A program made the position numbers and the translations under genes. From the NCBI GenBank assembly GCA_963576565.1, contig OY755042.1, forward strand, positions 95,474,185-95,538,184: DNA of 64,000 bases, read 5' to 3'. The notes below the pieces were generated by a model. It made no database searches. It was not told where the DNA came from and saw only the letters and a program-made list of their open reading frames with translations. Shown in pieces: positions 44,066 to 55,503 of the stretch (its first letter is position 1; the number at the start of each line of letters is the position of its first letter). This stretch comes from Aspidapion aeneum (Eukaryota > Arthropoda > Insecta > Coleoptera > Brentidae).

Positions 44066-44535
44066 ATGATCTACCTATCTATCTATTTGGCCTTCTTCGA
44101 TCCATCTTTGGATATAGACCTCGCCCAATATCTTATATTCTTCTCTGTCTGCCGCCGTGTTAATCCATCTAGCTCCCGCATGTTTCCTCAAATCGTCTGC
44201 GCATCTCATTTGGAGTCTTTACCTACTTCTTTTATTTTCCCAGGGTCTCCAGATTACAATACGTTTTTGTTCCATCGATCGCCTTTCTGTCCGATGTTAT
44301 GACCGGCAAGTTTCCATTTTAATGTTGCTACTTCTCCTGTGACACCCCTTACTTTTGTTTTATTTTTTATCCATTCATTCCTTTTTCTATCTGTTAACTT
44401 TACATGTACAAATTTGTCTTTCCATTGATCTTTGGGCTTCTGTTACCTTATCCATGTTTGATTTTGTAAGTGTCCTGGGATCCATTGATAGGTTCCGATT
44501 GCTGCCCAGGCCAACCTTACTCGTCTCTTGATTTC
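44066..44535 (-). pseudogene. LINE family L3, C-terminal/3' fragment (copy 2)
   Basis: Matches the 3' part of the LINE at 48386-49620 in the same orientation, including the (TAGA)n-type 3' end (ctacctatctatctattt). It is truncated at about 44535, just inside the KRRVRLAWAA-equivalent region, with several frameshifts. It abuts foldback element F1 copy 2 within 160 bp. Confidence 0.75.
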
Positions 44536-44687
44536 AGCCGTTTGGTTGTGTATTTTTTTCCAGATATCTAAAATGACAAAAGACCAAATGCAAGAGTAGC
44601 AAAAAACCATTTCCTATTACCCCTGTTTCTTATTCCCCCATTTTCCCCTATGTCAAATAAATGGGTTCTGCTGTGACCTGTGCAGCC

Positions 44688-45743
44688 GGGTAGGGGACAA
44701 TTCGCCGCGGCCGATTCGCCGCAGCCGATTTGCCGCGGCCGACTTGCCGCGGGACAATTCGCCGCCGGCCGATTCGCCGCGGGGACAGTTCGCCGCGAGA
44801 TTTTTTATTTTTTGATTTTACCATTGGCAATTGTTTAAACAGTTTTATTTAGTTTGACTTCATATAATATATTTGTTTATTTGTTTGGTCATAACTTTTT
44901 TGAAACTTTTCCAACTAGGTATTTGGGGTTAGTATACAATTTAACAATTTTTTTTATTAGAAAAATAAATAAAATGGCGGATCCAAAATGGCGGATTTTC
45001 CCATTTATGAACCGATATGCATCAAACTCGGAACTTTGAGATCTTTCAGGTCGCTGATTATTATTTTTAACTTAAAATTTAAAAAATCAAAAAAACAGTT
45101 CCACAATGGCGCACTTTTTTATTTGTAAACCGATTTGCCTCAAACTTGAAACATCGCGGCGCTTAAGGTAACTTAATACAATTTTTGACTTAAATTTAAA
45201 AAAATTAAAATGGTGGATCCATCGTTTTATAAACAAGGAAGTGCGCCATTGTGGAACTGCCATTTTGATTTTTTAAAATTTTAGTTAAAAATAATCAGCG
45301 ACCTGAAAGATCTCAAAGTTCCGAGTTTGATGCAAATCGGTTCATAAATGGAAAAATCCGCCATTCTTGATCCGCCATTTTCATTTTTTAAAATTAAAGT
45401 CAAAAATTGTATTAAGTTACCCTAAGCGCCGCGATGTTTCAAGTTTGAGGCAAATCGGTTCATAAATAGGAAAATCCACCATTTTATTTATTTTTCTAAT
45501 AAAAAAAAAGGTTGAGTTGTATTATACTAATCACCAAATAACTAGTTGGAAAAGTTTGAAAAAGTTATGATCAAACAAATAAACAAATATATTATATGAA
45601 GTCAAGCTAAATAAAACTGTTTAAACAATTGCCAATGGTAATATCATAAAACAAAAAATCTCGCGGCGAATTGTCCCCGCGGCGAATCGGCCGGCGGCGA
45701 ATTGTCCCGCGGCGAATCGGCTGCGGCGAATTGTCCCATCCTC
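44688..45743. mobile_element. GC-tipped foldback element F1, copy 2, 8-bp TSD
   Basis: 1056 bp, almost wholly an inverted repeat. An 8-bp duplication GTGCAGCC flanks it (44680-44687 and 45744-45751). The tips carry tandem GGACAATTCGCCGCGG-type words at the left and their complement at the right. Arms continue with accattggcaattgtttaaa and tttgacttcatataatata and their complements, then repeated ccgatttgc/aaaatggcgga words. No coding frame. A transcript would fold into a hairpin hundreds of bases long. Confidence 0.85.
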
Positions 45744-45751
45744 GTGCAGCC

Positions 45752-46050
45752 AGCGCCAGCCGATCGAAAATGGCACGGAATGTAATAGAAGCTCGCTAAA
45801 ACACAATTGCGCACATTCTTCGTACGTCAAAATTCTTGTGTTAACCGTCCGTGAGTATACGGCGTTCCACGGCATGCAGCCGTTAACTAATTGGAGATGA
45901 AAATAAGGATTGTCGTAGTCCCTCATGATTTTTTTACATTTAGCTACTTTTGTCAATCGACTTCAAAGTGTTCGTTTTGGTATTTTTTTAAAGAAAAACG
46001 CTTAAAAGTAATATTTTTTAATTGAGGAAGATACGAGGGGTTCAGCTTTC
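45752..46050. other. Short protein-like minus-strand stretch, unrecognised
   Basis: On the minus strand the stretch reads MRDYDNPYFHLQLVNGCMPW then NAVYSRTVNTRILTYEECAQ, ending in WRWLH where foldback F1 is inserted. I do not recognise a family, and no splice context is clear. Confidence 0.25.
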
Positions 46051-46070
46051 AACAGTACTGTACAAATTTC

Positions 46071-46744
46071 ACAACAGTACCCGACAGTACCACGACAGGA
46101 CCCAACAGTACTCGACAGTACACGACAGGACCCAACAGTACTCGACAGTACACGACAGTACCCAACAGTACTCGACAGTACACGACAGGACCCAACAGTA
46201 CACGACAGTACTCGACAGGACCCAACAGTACTCGACAGTACACGACAGTACCCAACAGTACTCAACAGGACCCAACAGTACACGTCAGGACCCAACAGTA
46301 CTCGACAGTACACGACAGGACCCAACAGTACTCGACAGTACACGACAGGACCCAACAGTACTCGACAGTACACGACAGTACCCAACAGTACTCGACAGTA
46401 CACGACAGGACCCAACAGTACTCGACAGTACACGACAGGACCCAACAGTACTCGACAGTACACGACAGTACCCAACAGGACCCAACAGTACTCGACAGTA
46501 CACGACAGTACTCAACAGTACTCGACAGGACCCAACAGTACTCGACAGTACACGACAGGACCCAACAGTACACGACAGTACTCAACAGGACCCAACAGTA
46601 CTCGACAGTACACGACAGGACCCAACAGTACACGACAGTACTCAGCAGGACCCAACAGTACTCGACAGTACACGACAGTACTCAACAGTACTCGACAGGA
46701 CCCAACAGTACTCGACAGTACACGACAGTACCCAACAGTACTCA
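46071..46744. repeat. Decamer minisatellite (ACTCGACAGT family), ~67 units
   Basis: The unit is 10 bp with a fixed ACAGKA core and a variable front: acccaacagt, actcgacagt, acacgacagg and mixes. These tend to repeat in a 30-bp higher-order set, with irregular 20- and 10-bp steps. Ten is not a multiple of three and the words lack stops, so long open frames on both strands are repeat artefacts. Confidence 0.93.
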
Positions 46745-47540
46745 AGTCCTGTTGGACGCTGTACAAAATTTTAGGGTGCCGATGACCCCTCGGGAAGATA
46801 CTACTAACGGTAATAGTCACGAAAATAAATAAACTTAACTTGGGTTGTGATACCTTCAAAATAACTATAACCACAAGAGTTGTCAAATTTTAAGGCGGCC
46901 AAAAACTGGCAAAAATTTGTTAAATTTATTTTTAAAACAACGTCTTTTGTTAAAGGGAGAGATAAAACATTTACTCGAATCCTTTTTTATACGGGTTTTG
47001 TGTTCCTAACTTTTATTACAAATCATCACTCATTCATTTATTTTTCCAAACTGTCAAATAAACTTCAGAGTTAGCTTTTCGTGTTGTAACATTTTGTGAT
47101 TTGTACGAACGGGGGAATATTATCAAAACGTTTCATTCCAATTTAATTTTAGCAGATAATTATCTTCTGTAGGTATCGCAGACAGAAAAAAGATACATAA
47201 AATAATTTTTTTTTATAAAAAAAGCACTTAACTGCTAAATCTACTTCTAACCTACTAGTCGCAGTTGGGTACTAAATTGATAGGTATACCTATAATGTAC
47301 GACATGCTTTAACTTTTAGTTTCGATGCCCAAAGCGCACTTACAAAATTATACAATTTTGTATTTTCATGAATCAGGTTATTTGTATTCAGAAAATTTTT
47401 TAGTTTTAATTCTTAATCAGCCAATAATTTAACTAAATCAAGGTACCTAATTATTACCTCCCAATTAGTACCTAAATCATGCATTTGTGTTAAACATTGA
47501 ACTATGCCCAAAGGGTAGATAGGTGCGTTTCCACAAACAT
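46745..47540. other. AT-rich spacer, nothing recognised
   Basis: No protein-like frame, no clear repeat. A gctgtacaaaattttag segment at its start mirrors actgtacaaatttcac left of the minisatellite. Confidence 0.35.
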
Positions 47541-47544
47541 TCCG

Positions 47545-48115
47545 TTAAGGTGGGGTGGGGAGACGAAAAGGGAATTCGTAAAATAGTGTTGAAATAAATC
47601 TTGTGTGCAGAAAGCATTTTTGAAATCGCTCTATATTTGTGAAAGTTATAGCTACAAATATTACTAATAAGGGGGACGAGGAAGAGAGAGGAAGAGGGAG
47701 GGCGAAACTAGTAAAATGGTGTTGGAAAAAAATCTTAAAGCGTGTGGAGATTATTTAAAATCGTCGTATATTTGAAAAAATTATGCGAATATGGTTTTGA
47801 AGAGGGTGAGGGGAATGACCAAAGGGGAGACGGTTGTGAGCAGGAAGGACTACACACGAATTGCAGCAAATTAGAGGACATTTGCAATGGGTGATTTTTA
47901 TTAAAATCGCTTGAAAGTTAGGTAATAAAAAAGACTAGCCTATAGCACCTTCGGGATCAGTAGCAAATCAACGACACCTTTTTTGTCAAAATCGGTTTAG
48001 CCGTTTAGCCTAAAGCATGACACAAACATATATACATACATATGCCAAGCAAATGAACCGAACCCAAACAAAAATCATTACCCTTCCTTGCGCCGTGCTG
48101 TAGTTCGGTAAAAAT
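47545..48115. repeat. G-rich dispersed repeat, second copy
   Basis: Same order of parts as 120-850: G-rich ~120-bp units with aactagtaaaatggtgtt and gaaatcgctctat, then caacgacaccttttttgtca, aaaatcggtttagccgttta, a catatatacatacatat tract, and cattacccttccttgcgccg. Confidence 0.65.
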
Positions 48116-48118
48116 TCG

Positions 48119-48316
48119 TTGAAATGTATATTTGGTAAATCGCTGGCATGCGGAAAGGAAATAGGTACAGCTAATGGCAATTTTCCGAAAGATGCAGCAA
48201 AGCAGCTGTCAATCAGGCTTTCCGATCATTGGCGCAGGGCGGATAATAATGGAATCATAATAAGCAATTTAGAGGCAGTTGGCGGGATGTTGTTGGCTTT
48301 GGAAACAGCAGCATGA
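48119..48316 (+). CDS. Small unrecognised open frame (weak)
   Basis: 65 codons, from an ATG at 48122-48124 to TGA. The peptide (including AKQLSIRLSDHWRRADNNG) has mixed, protein-like composition with codons less AT-rich than the surroundings. No family is recognised, and no splice signals or partner frames support it. It may be an exon fragment, transposon debris or chance. Confidence 0.15.
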   Translation: MKCIFGKSLACGKEIGTANGNFPKDAAKQLSIRLSDHWRRADNNGIIISNLEAVGGMLLALETAA

Positions 48317-48385
48317 CATCGTGCAAATATTATAAAGCTCATGGATTAATTAGAAACAGATACAGCAATATAACTCTTACACAAA

Positions 48386-49620
48386 TGGATTTTATCTATC
48401 TATTTAGCCTTCTCTTTAGCCCAATATCTTCCACTCTTCCCTGTCTGTCGCCGTGTTCATCCATCTAGTTCCCGCATGTTTCTTCAAAACGTCCGCCCAT
48501 CTCATTTGGGGTCTTCCCTTACTTCTTTTATTTTCCCAAGGTCTCCAGTTTACAATACATTTGTTCTATCGATCGTCTTTCTGCCTGATATTATGACCAG
48601 CAAATTTGAATTTTAATTTTGCTACTTTTCCTCGGACATCCATTACATTCATTCCATTATATATCTGTTAGCTTTACATGTAACGTTTGTTTTTCCGTTG
48701 ATCTTTGGGCTTTTGTTACCGTATCAATGTTTGATTTATTAAGTGTCCAGGTCTGGGATCCATAGGTAAGTACAGGAAGGATACATTGGTTATACACTTT
48801 CGTTTTGAGGTACTGAGGATATTTTTTATTTCTTAATATGTAGCTTAATTTACCGAATGCTGCTCAGGCCAATCTTACTCGTCTCTTGATTTCAGCTGTT
48901 TGGCTTTCTTTTTTCAGTTTAATAATTTGTCCCAGGTATTTATATTCCTCTACTTGTTCTATTTTATTTTGGTTTATTCTGACCGTAATATCTTCATCTG
49001 TCTTTGTTAAGATTTTAGTTTTAGTGTAGTTCATACCTAAGCCTATATTTTTAGCTGCTGTATCCAGTTCTTCCAGCATTTTCATCAGTTCTTCTTTCTT
49101 GTCTGTTATTAAGGCGATATCATCAGCATATCTTAGGTGGTTCAAGAATTGTCCGTTTATGTTGATGCCTATTTCTTCCCAATCTAAGCTTTTAAAAACA
49201 TCTTCTAGGGCCTGGTTAAATAATTTAGGGGATATTGTGTCACCCTGCCTCACATCTCTTTTTATGCGGATTGTCTTGGTTCCTTCGTGGATTTTGATTG
49301 ATATTGTAGCTTCGCTATATATATTGGCTTATAAGTCTGTATATCTCTGATTTATTCGGCTATTAATTAAAAATGCTTTTACTGCCCAGTGCTCAATGCT
49401 ATCGAAAGCTTTTTCGAAGTCTATAAACGCAATATATAGTAGAATGTTATATATTTGTTGGCTTGTTCTATTAGGATTTTCATGGTTAATAAGTGGTCAA
49501 CTGTACTTAAACCTTCTCTAAAGCCTGCTTGTTCCTCTGATATCCGCCAAATTTTGTTGTTAGTCTATTTGTTAATATTTGCGTGAAAATCTTATAAATT
49601 ACATTGAGTAGTACAAATTG
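48386..49620 (-). pseudogene. LINE family L3, RT fragment (copy 1)
   Basis: Minus-strand LINE piece with a (TATC)n-type 3' end near 48386. Reading from 49440 down: AFIDFEKAFDSIEHWAVKAF (RT block A), a TAA in the next segment, RDVRQGDTISPKLFNQALED, LRYADDIALITD with the YADD catalytic box, MNYTKTKILTK, YKYLGQIIKL, then KRRVRLAWAAFGKL. The C-terminal region (48400-48860) is frameshifted. It is a third LINE family in this window, RTE-like by layout. The 5' end fades out at about 49620. Confidence 0.8.
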
Positions 49621-49900
49621 TGAAAGGCTTTCGCGGCCATCGTCCAATGGTGGGTGTATTACATTGAGTAGTGTTATAGGTCGATAGTTTTTTAAAAAAC
49701 TGTCGATTTTCCTCTGATTTCAAATGTTAAATAAAAGTGACTGGCTAAATTGTTGTAAAAAAAGTCATAGGCGTCCTCCCAAAATGCAGACTTTTTAAAA
49801 AGCCCCTGTAGCTTAAAAACGCCTTGCTATATGAAGATGCCGTTTTTACCTTTGAGCTTCTCTTGAAAATTCTTCGATCTCCCCTAGAAGAACCTGAAAC
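49621..49900. other. Spacer, nothing recognised
   Basis: No coding or repeat signal that I could support. Confidence 0.3.
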
Positions 49901-49904
49901 CAGC

Positions 49905-50660
49905 GGCGTAGCTAGATGTCATGGGGCCCCGAATCAAACAGTTTTTGGGGGCCCTCATAAGTTAATTAGAATATAAATGGCTTGTCAACAAAAATTTGTC
50001 TTTTGGCATAATAACAAAATAAAATATTTTTCTTACTTTTCAATTCAATTTCAATTTGCAAAATCATTTATTTCATCTTCGCTTTACTGTAGGTATTTTG
50101 AAAGCTAGCTTCTTTAAAGCAAGCAATTTTTAAACCTTGTAAATATAAATTATACATTTACAGTGGCGGATCCAGGATATCAGGAGGAAAGGGACCAAGA
50201 AGGTAGTAAAAATAAAAAAATTGTTTTTGTTCTTTTTAATAAGTCTCAACTCTGAACTTAAGAACTAGATAAAAATAAAATGCGCCGCTGGCGAAAATTT
50301 TGAAAAAAGTTGTGTTATTCTTGTTAAAAAAATAAAAAAATGTTGATTTTAAGTTAAAATTTTTGTTTTTTGTTACATTTAAGTTACGAATTTATTACCG
50401 CTTTAAAACGGTATTTTTACTAAGGCCGCTGTGGCCCCTTTTACGCCGGGGCCCCGGGAACTGCCCCGGTTCGCCCAAATTTGTGCAATTGGCAAAAATT
50501 TTGTAGGTGCTTTCATTTGGGAGATATTTATAAAAAACTATTTTTAAGGTTGCAATTGCAGTGAGCTTTCTTGGAGTGTGCTGGGAAGGTATCAGATCCG
50601 TCATGGATTTTTTTATTTTTTCTAATTTTTTTCACTTTCACCTTCTAGTTACGACACTGC
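49905..50660. mobile_element. hAT-like non-autonomous element (tentative ends)
   Basis: The left tip CAGCGGCGTAGCTAG pairs with a right tip that reads CAGTGTCGTAACTAG on the reverse strand. Inside the right half, ggggccccgggaactgcccc is typical of hAT MITE interiors. Another CAGTGGCGGATCCAGG tip at 50162 suggests a second element nested within. Target duplications do not match clearly. No transposase. Confidence 0.5.
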
Positions 50661-51070
50661 AGGTGATTTCCTATTCGCGACGTTAGAAATTTTTTTTTAA
50701 GATAAATAATTGAAAACGAGAGAAAGATGAGGGTCTATAATATTTTTAAAACATTTTCATTTAAATTTGATCAGATAATTTCTAAAAATTGATTACAAAA
50801 GCTTTATTTTGCTTTATAAACCAGTGCAGATATCTTTTAAAAAACAAAAAATGGAAACGATTAATAACAGCATAAAAATTGATGGAAAGAAAAGAAAATG
50901 TAACGCAACCAGCGGGAAAAATAAATCAGACTCGATCCGATTTATTAGAATAAAATAGTGTAAACCTTGGGTAATGGCTTTTTACAATTTGTGGTGAAAC
51001 TAAACCTCCCACAAAAAAGTTAAATACAAAATTTCTAGGTAATAAAAAACTTTTGTAAAGGCTATTTTCT
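50661..51070. other. AT-rich spacer, nothing recognised
   Basis: Only A/T-rich sequence with no usable frame. Confidence 0.3.
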
Positions 51071-51770
51071 CATATACCGTAAAACGAGGTTACTTTGCTC
51101 CACTTTTTTGAGTTAATTTGAAAAATTCAAAAAATAACCAAAAATTATATCATAAAACATGTTTTTTTGGTTTTAATTTAAAACACATGGTATAGGTAAT
51201 TAACAAAGGACATTTTTATTACAAAATACTTAGTATTATAAATATTTTTTTAACATAAAAAGTGGAGCAAAGTTTCCCATAGTCCGAGGTTACTTTTGAT
51301 TTATCGGTGGTTTAGCTTTACAAAACTGAAAAATTTTCACAAATTTCAGGAAATTCCTAGCTACATCCAACATAAATTCAAAGCAGTTGTCAGGGAATGC
51401 TAAAGTCCGAGGTTACTTTGCCCCACTTTATAAAATATGAAAAAAAACATTGGTGTTTTATATGTGGCGCAAACTACACCCAATATTTAGTTAGCTTTTC
51501 CCCAAACATTCAAAATGGTGAATAAAAAATTTAAAAATATTGGTTTTTTTAGTTTTTATTGCATAGAAATCGATAACTGCACTAGACACCAAATTTTTCG
51601 AGGTCAAATTTTACAGGAATTTCAAGCTGCACTTCACCCTGGTATTAACTTGAGACGACTAAGCGGAAAACAGCGGCTACCGCGTCTTTGAAATGTCAAA
51701 TTCATAACGGATAATTCACGCGTGGTGGCGTTGTGGTGCATGCGCAGATTATACACCCGATACTTCTGGC

Positions 51771-52215
51771 GGTAACAATTTAGAATCATACTTTACCGAA
51801 TTTCAAGAGAGAGCAAGACGTGAGAAAAACGTTCTCATATTTGACTTGCAGGAGTCCGGGAAAGACAACGAAGACACTAAGCAAATTCTGAAAGAAATCT
51901 TACCGCTAGATACACCTACTCCAATACAAGTTACTCGCTTTGGCACTATGAGGCCTCGCTTATTAAAACTTACGTTCACCACGCCTGCCGAAGCTATCAG
52001 TGTCTTAAAAGCTAAGAACAATAAAACGCTTACTAACTTTCCAGATTGTCCCTGTCGATCCATCAGGCAAAACTCAAGGTAAACGCCCTCGCGAAGACTC
52101 CACTCCGGACAACTCGCCAAACTCCTATCAAATTCCAAAGTTGTCTAAGCATGAATCGGCAGGTGCCGGCCCTGGCGTTGAAAGTAACAAAAACAACACT
52201 CACGAAACAATATAG
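51771..52215 (+). pseudogene. LINE L4 ORF1, truncated and frameshifted
   Basis: The frame starts within the coding region: YFTEFQERARREKNVLIFDL then QESGKDNEDTKQILKEILPL, the RRM-like RNA-binding region found in many insect LINE ORF1 proteins. Near 52030-52045 the sensible reading moves to another frame (VPVDPSGKTQGKRPREDSTP) and ends at TAG 52213-52215. So ORF1 has lost its 5' end and has an indel. ORF1 proteins package LINE RNA. Confidence 0.75.
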
Positions 52216-55200
52216 CAACCACTCACAATATGTTTTTGGAATATCGAGGGCTTGGGCAATCTATGGCAACTGTTGGAAGACCGCCAATTTGACATTATAT
52301 CTGTATGTGAAACGTGGTGTACAACCGATATTAACACTTCTACAATTCCGCAAGATTATCTAGTTTATAGTTCCAGTGCTATCAGAGAAGCCACCCGCGG
52401 GCGGGCCAGCGGTGGCCTGGGTGTTTTCTACAAAAAGCAACTAAACAGTGTTAGACTTCTTTCTGAGTCCCCATGGTGGCTTGTTCTGGAAGTTACCCAC
52501 GCTACGATTTCATTTATATTATGTATAGTTTATTTTAAGCCGTCGTTAGATTTTAATATTATCATAGAAATGTTTCAGGATATGCTGGATGATCTAAACA
52601 ATAAAAATTTACCTCTTTATATTTTAGGCGATTTTAACTCTAGGATAGGGGACATGGGAGATTTGAGCCTTGAAATTTTTACTGATACTTCCCTGAATCA
52701 CTCACGCCTGAGCAATGATCACAATCTAAATAGCAGAGGCGTGCCTTTCTATGAGTTTGTAAATACAAACGGACTAATAGTGATCAATGGTAGGAGCCCC
52801 AGCGACACTCCAGGCAATTTTACTTTTTGTAATCACAATGGTGCTTCTACTATTGATCTATGCTTGTCCAACATATCAGCTCTGCATCTGATTAGAGACC
52901 TTGAAGTCATCTACCCTTCATCAAACTCTCATCACTTTCCCATTTTGCTTAGGCTCTCTGTACCTTCGATTCCTCAAGCTAAATTTACTCAACCTTCCAG
53001 TCTAGAAATATCTCTTAAATGGGATGAAACACGTGCCCGCGATTACTCATCAGCCATGCTTTACTCAAACAGGGTCCAGTTCATTCCAGATGCTCAAGAT
53101 AGTACTCAAAATTTAATTCATGCAATTTTCGAAGCTGCCCAACTTACCTCCCTCTCCTCAACCACTAATACCCTGTCAAATGGATTTGGTTGGGCCAAGT
53201 TCAGTGGTAGTAAGCCTTGGTTTGACGGTGAATGTATCTCAGCAAAAAAACAAGTCAAACATTGCCTCAAGATGTGCAAAATTCAAAACTTTAACCCCCA
53301 AACCAAACAAACTTATCTTGAAGCAAAGAAAGGCTATCGTAAATTGCTGTCAGCCAAAAAACGATTTTTTGAGAACTCCATAATCGAAACAGTATCTAAC
53401 GTTAAAGATCAGAAGTCCTTCTGGCATTGTATAAAACGCTTTAACTCGAACACCGTTAAACACAACCTCTCAATGCTGCAGTGGGAGGATTTTATGAGTT
53501 CCATTTACTCACCGCGAGCACCTGACGATACGTTATTTACTGACACATTTAACCCCTGCCTTGATAAACCCATAACTCAGGATGAAATAACCCGAACTCT
53601 GTCCAAATGTAAAAATAACAAAGCACCAGGACTCGATCGAGTCCCTTACGAGTTTTTAAAAAACCTCCCAGGCAACTGGATAACTTACATATGCAGCCTA
53701 TTTAACAACATTTTCGACTCTCGTAAAATTCCACCATCATGGGGAAATATCCTGTTTTCAATGCTGCACAAAAAAGGGAGTGTGGAGGACCCTAAAAATT
53801 TTCGTTCGATCGCGCTCATACATTGCCTAACAAAGCTTTTCACAAACATTTTACTAGACAGACTAAGTCTCTGGGCTGACTCTTTTGAAGCTATCCCTGA
53901 AACACAATCAGGCTTTAGAAGTGGACGTGGTTGTATTGACAATGTTTTCACCCTAACTTCAGTTATCCATTTTCAGCTCAGACTCAAAAAGAGAAAGGCA
54001 TTTGTTGCTTTTGTCGATTTTAAACGCGCCTTTGACTCGGTCCCTCACAACCTACTGTGGAGAAAACTTTTTGAAACGGGTATTTCCTCAAAAATCATCC
54101 AAATAATAAGAAGTTTTTATCAAGCAGCAAATGTAAGAGTTAGGGCTACAAACGGGTTCACAAAGTCCTATGACGTTTCCGAAGGTGTCCTACAGGGCGA
54201 GTCGTTGAGCCCTCTGTTGTTCGCCTTATTCCTGGCTGACATTGACAGATTCTTTCAAGAGTCTGGGGTTCGAGGGTTGAATATCGATGGCACCCACTCT
54301 GTTATCCTCCTACTGTACGCTGACGACCTGGTTCTAGTTGCAGAGTCAGAGAGAGAATTGCAGAGGATGCTGGAGGTACTCGACGTTTATGCCAGAAAAA
54401 ATGTACTTACTATTAACACTCAAAAAACAAAAATCATGTGTCTCAAAAATGGGCCTTATAACACCTCTAATTTTAACTTTCTACTCAATGATGAGAAGGT
54501 AGAAATTGTCAAAAAGTTCACTTATCTAGGAGTAACCTTTTCAACATCTAGTCTGTTTCGAGATATGGCACAACAATCAATTGCCAGGGTAGGTCAAGCA
54601 ACGGGAGTCACCTTGACGACGCTAGCCAGAACTAAAACTACCTCGTGGACTGCAATAACAAAAGTATTTGAAGCAACAGTTCTGAGTGTCTTCTCGGGTT
54701 GCCTTCCTGCCTGGGGGCTTCGATATTGCGATGTTCTCGAAAAAGTTCAGGTTAGTTTTCTTAAAAGACTTCTCTCATTACCAAAATCCACCTCTTCTGC
54801 AATAGTTCGACTCGAGACGGGGTCAACTCACCTAAGCTATCTGGTCTTTAAACTCTCATTAAACTTACTCATAAAATTACTGCAAATGGGCGACGATCGT
54901 TTGCCAAAGATATGCTTTAACCGCCAACTGGCTCTGCTGAACTCCACTAAAACACAATTTAACTGGGCTTCCCAGATCAAACAAATGTTTGAGGCTTGTG
55001 GTCATAATAACATCTGGGAAAATCTTGATTATAGAAGGTTAAAACGTGAAAGAAAAAATTTACTTGATAGTTTTCATGCAAAATGCTATGAGGCTGATAT
55101 TTCTATAGCAACAAACTCAAATTATACAAACTTTTACTCTGTTCTTACTCATACGCCTCGTCTTCCGGCAAAATACCTAACATTACACCTACCTATATAT

Positions 55201-55503
55201 ATATCCCGCATTTTGGCTCAGCTTAGGGTGAGCAACAACAAGTTCTATAAATTCTCCTACAAAGGAGTAACTCACTCTATTAACCCCACCCTAGTTTGTT
55301 TCATTTGCAATATGCTGTTAAACGAGACTATTTACCACCTCCTTTTTTCTTGTCCAATGCATAGACCCTATCGGACCGGCTTGTTTCTCAATGCAATCAC
55401 TTTCGTCCAAACATTGGACAATCTTGATGTTCAAACATCAAAACAGATTGCTCATGCTATTATAGGAATAATCTCAAACAGATCTTACCTAATTGGTGAA
55501 TAG
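52216..55503 (+). CDS. LINE L4 ORF2: endonuclease-reverse transcriptase
   Basis: Open without a stop for 1095 codons; the first ATG is at 52252, but the endonuclease start (CFWNIEGLGNLW) lies upstream of it, so translation may begin near the ORF1 stop. Domains from the first ATG: EEP endonuclease (about 1-235) with ISVCETW, ILGDFNSR, STIDLCLSN and SHHFPI; then RT (about 460-740) with NNKAPGLDRVPYEFL, SGFRSGRGCIDN, FVDFKRAFDSVP, GVLQGESLSPLLF and the YADD box; then a C-terminal Cys-His motif CFICNMLLNETIYHLLFSC (C-x2-C-x8-H-x4-C). The last EEP motif is normally Ser-Asp-His; here Asp is His. It would nick target DNA and prime cDNA synthesis on LINE RNA. Confidence 0.93.
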   Translation, partial: QPLTICFWNIEGLGNLWQLLEDRQFDIISVCETWCTTDINTSTIPQDYLVYSSSAIREATRGRASGGLGVFYKKQLNSVRLLSESPWWLVLEVTHATISFILCIVYFKPSLDFNIIIEMFQDMLDDLNNKNLPLYILGDFNSRIGDMGDLSLEIFTDTSLNHSRLSNDHNLNSRGVPFYEFVNTNGLIVINGRSPSDTPGNFTFCNHNGASTIDLCLSNISALHLIRDLEVIYPSSNSHHFPILLRLSVPSIPQAKFTQPSSLEISLKWDETRARDYSSAMLYSNRVQFIPDAQDSTQNLIHAIFEAAQLTSLSSTTNTLSNGFGWAKFSGSKPWFDGECISAKKQVKHCLKMCKIQNFNPQTKQTYLEAKKGYRKLLSAKKRFFENSIIETVSNVKDQKSFWHCIKRFNSNTVKHNLSMLQWEDFMSSIYSPRAPDDTLFTDTFNPCLDKPITQDEITRTLSKCKNNKAPGLDRVPYEFLKNLPGNWITYICSLFNNIFDSRKIPPSWGNILFSMLHKKGSVEDPKNFRSIALIHCLTKLFTNILLDRLSLWADSFEAIPETQSGFRSGRGCIDNVFTLTSVIHFQLRLKKRKAFVAFVDFKRAFDSVPHNLLWRKLFETGISSKIIQIIRSFYQAANVRVRATNGFTKSYDVSEGVLQGESLSPLLFALFLADIDRFFQESGVRGLNIDGTHSVILLLYADDLVLVAESERELQRMLEVLDVYARKNVLTINTQKTKIMCLKNGPYNTSNFNFLLNDEKVEIVKKFTYLGVTFSTSSLFRDMAQQSIARVGQATGVTLTTLARTKTTSWTAITKVFEATVLSVFSGCLPAWGLRYCDVLEKVQVSFLKRLLSLPKSTSSAIVRLETGSTHLSYLVFKLSLNLLIKLLQMGDDRLPKICFNRQLALLNSTKTQFNWASQIKQMFEACGHNNIWENLDYRRLKRERKNLLDSFHAKCYEADISIATNSNYTNFYSVLTHTPRLPAKYLTLHLPIYISRILAQLRVSNNKFYKFSYKGVTHSINPTLVCFICNMLLNETIYHLLFSCPMHRPYRTGLFLNAITFVQTLDNLDVQTSKQIAHAIIGIISNRSYLIGE

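Noticed and set aside
46071..46744. CRISPR-like regular repeats
   Set aside because: Units are 10 bp, contiguous and without unique spacers, and the genome is eukaryotic.
46002..46886. Open frames of 68-250 codons on both strands
   Set aside because: They come from the decamer minisatellite, which has no stops in any frame; there is no splice or start context.
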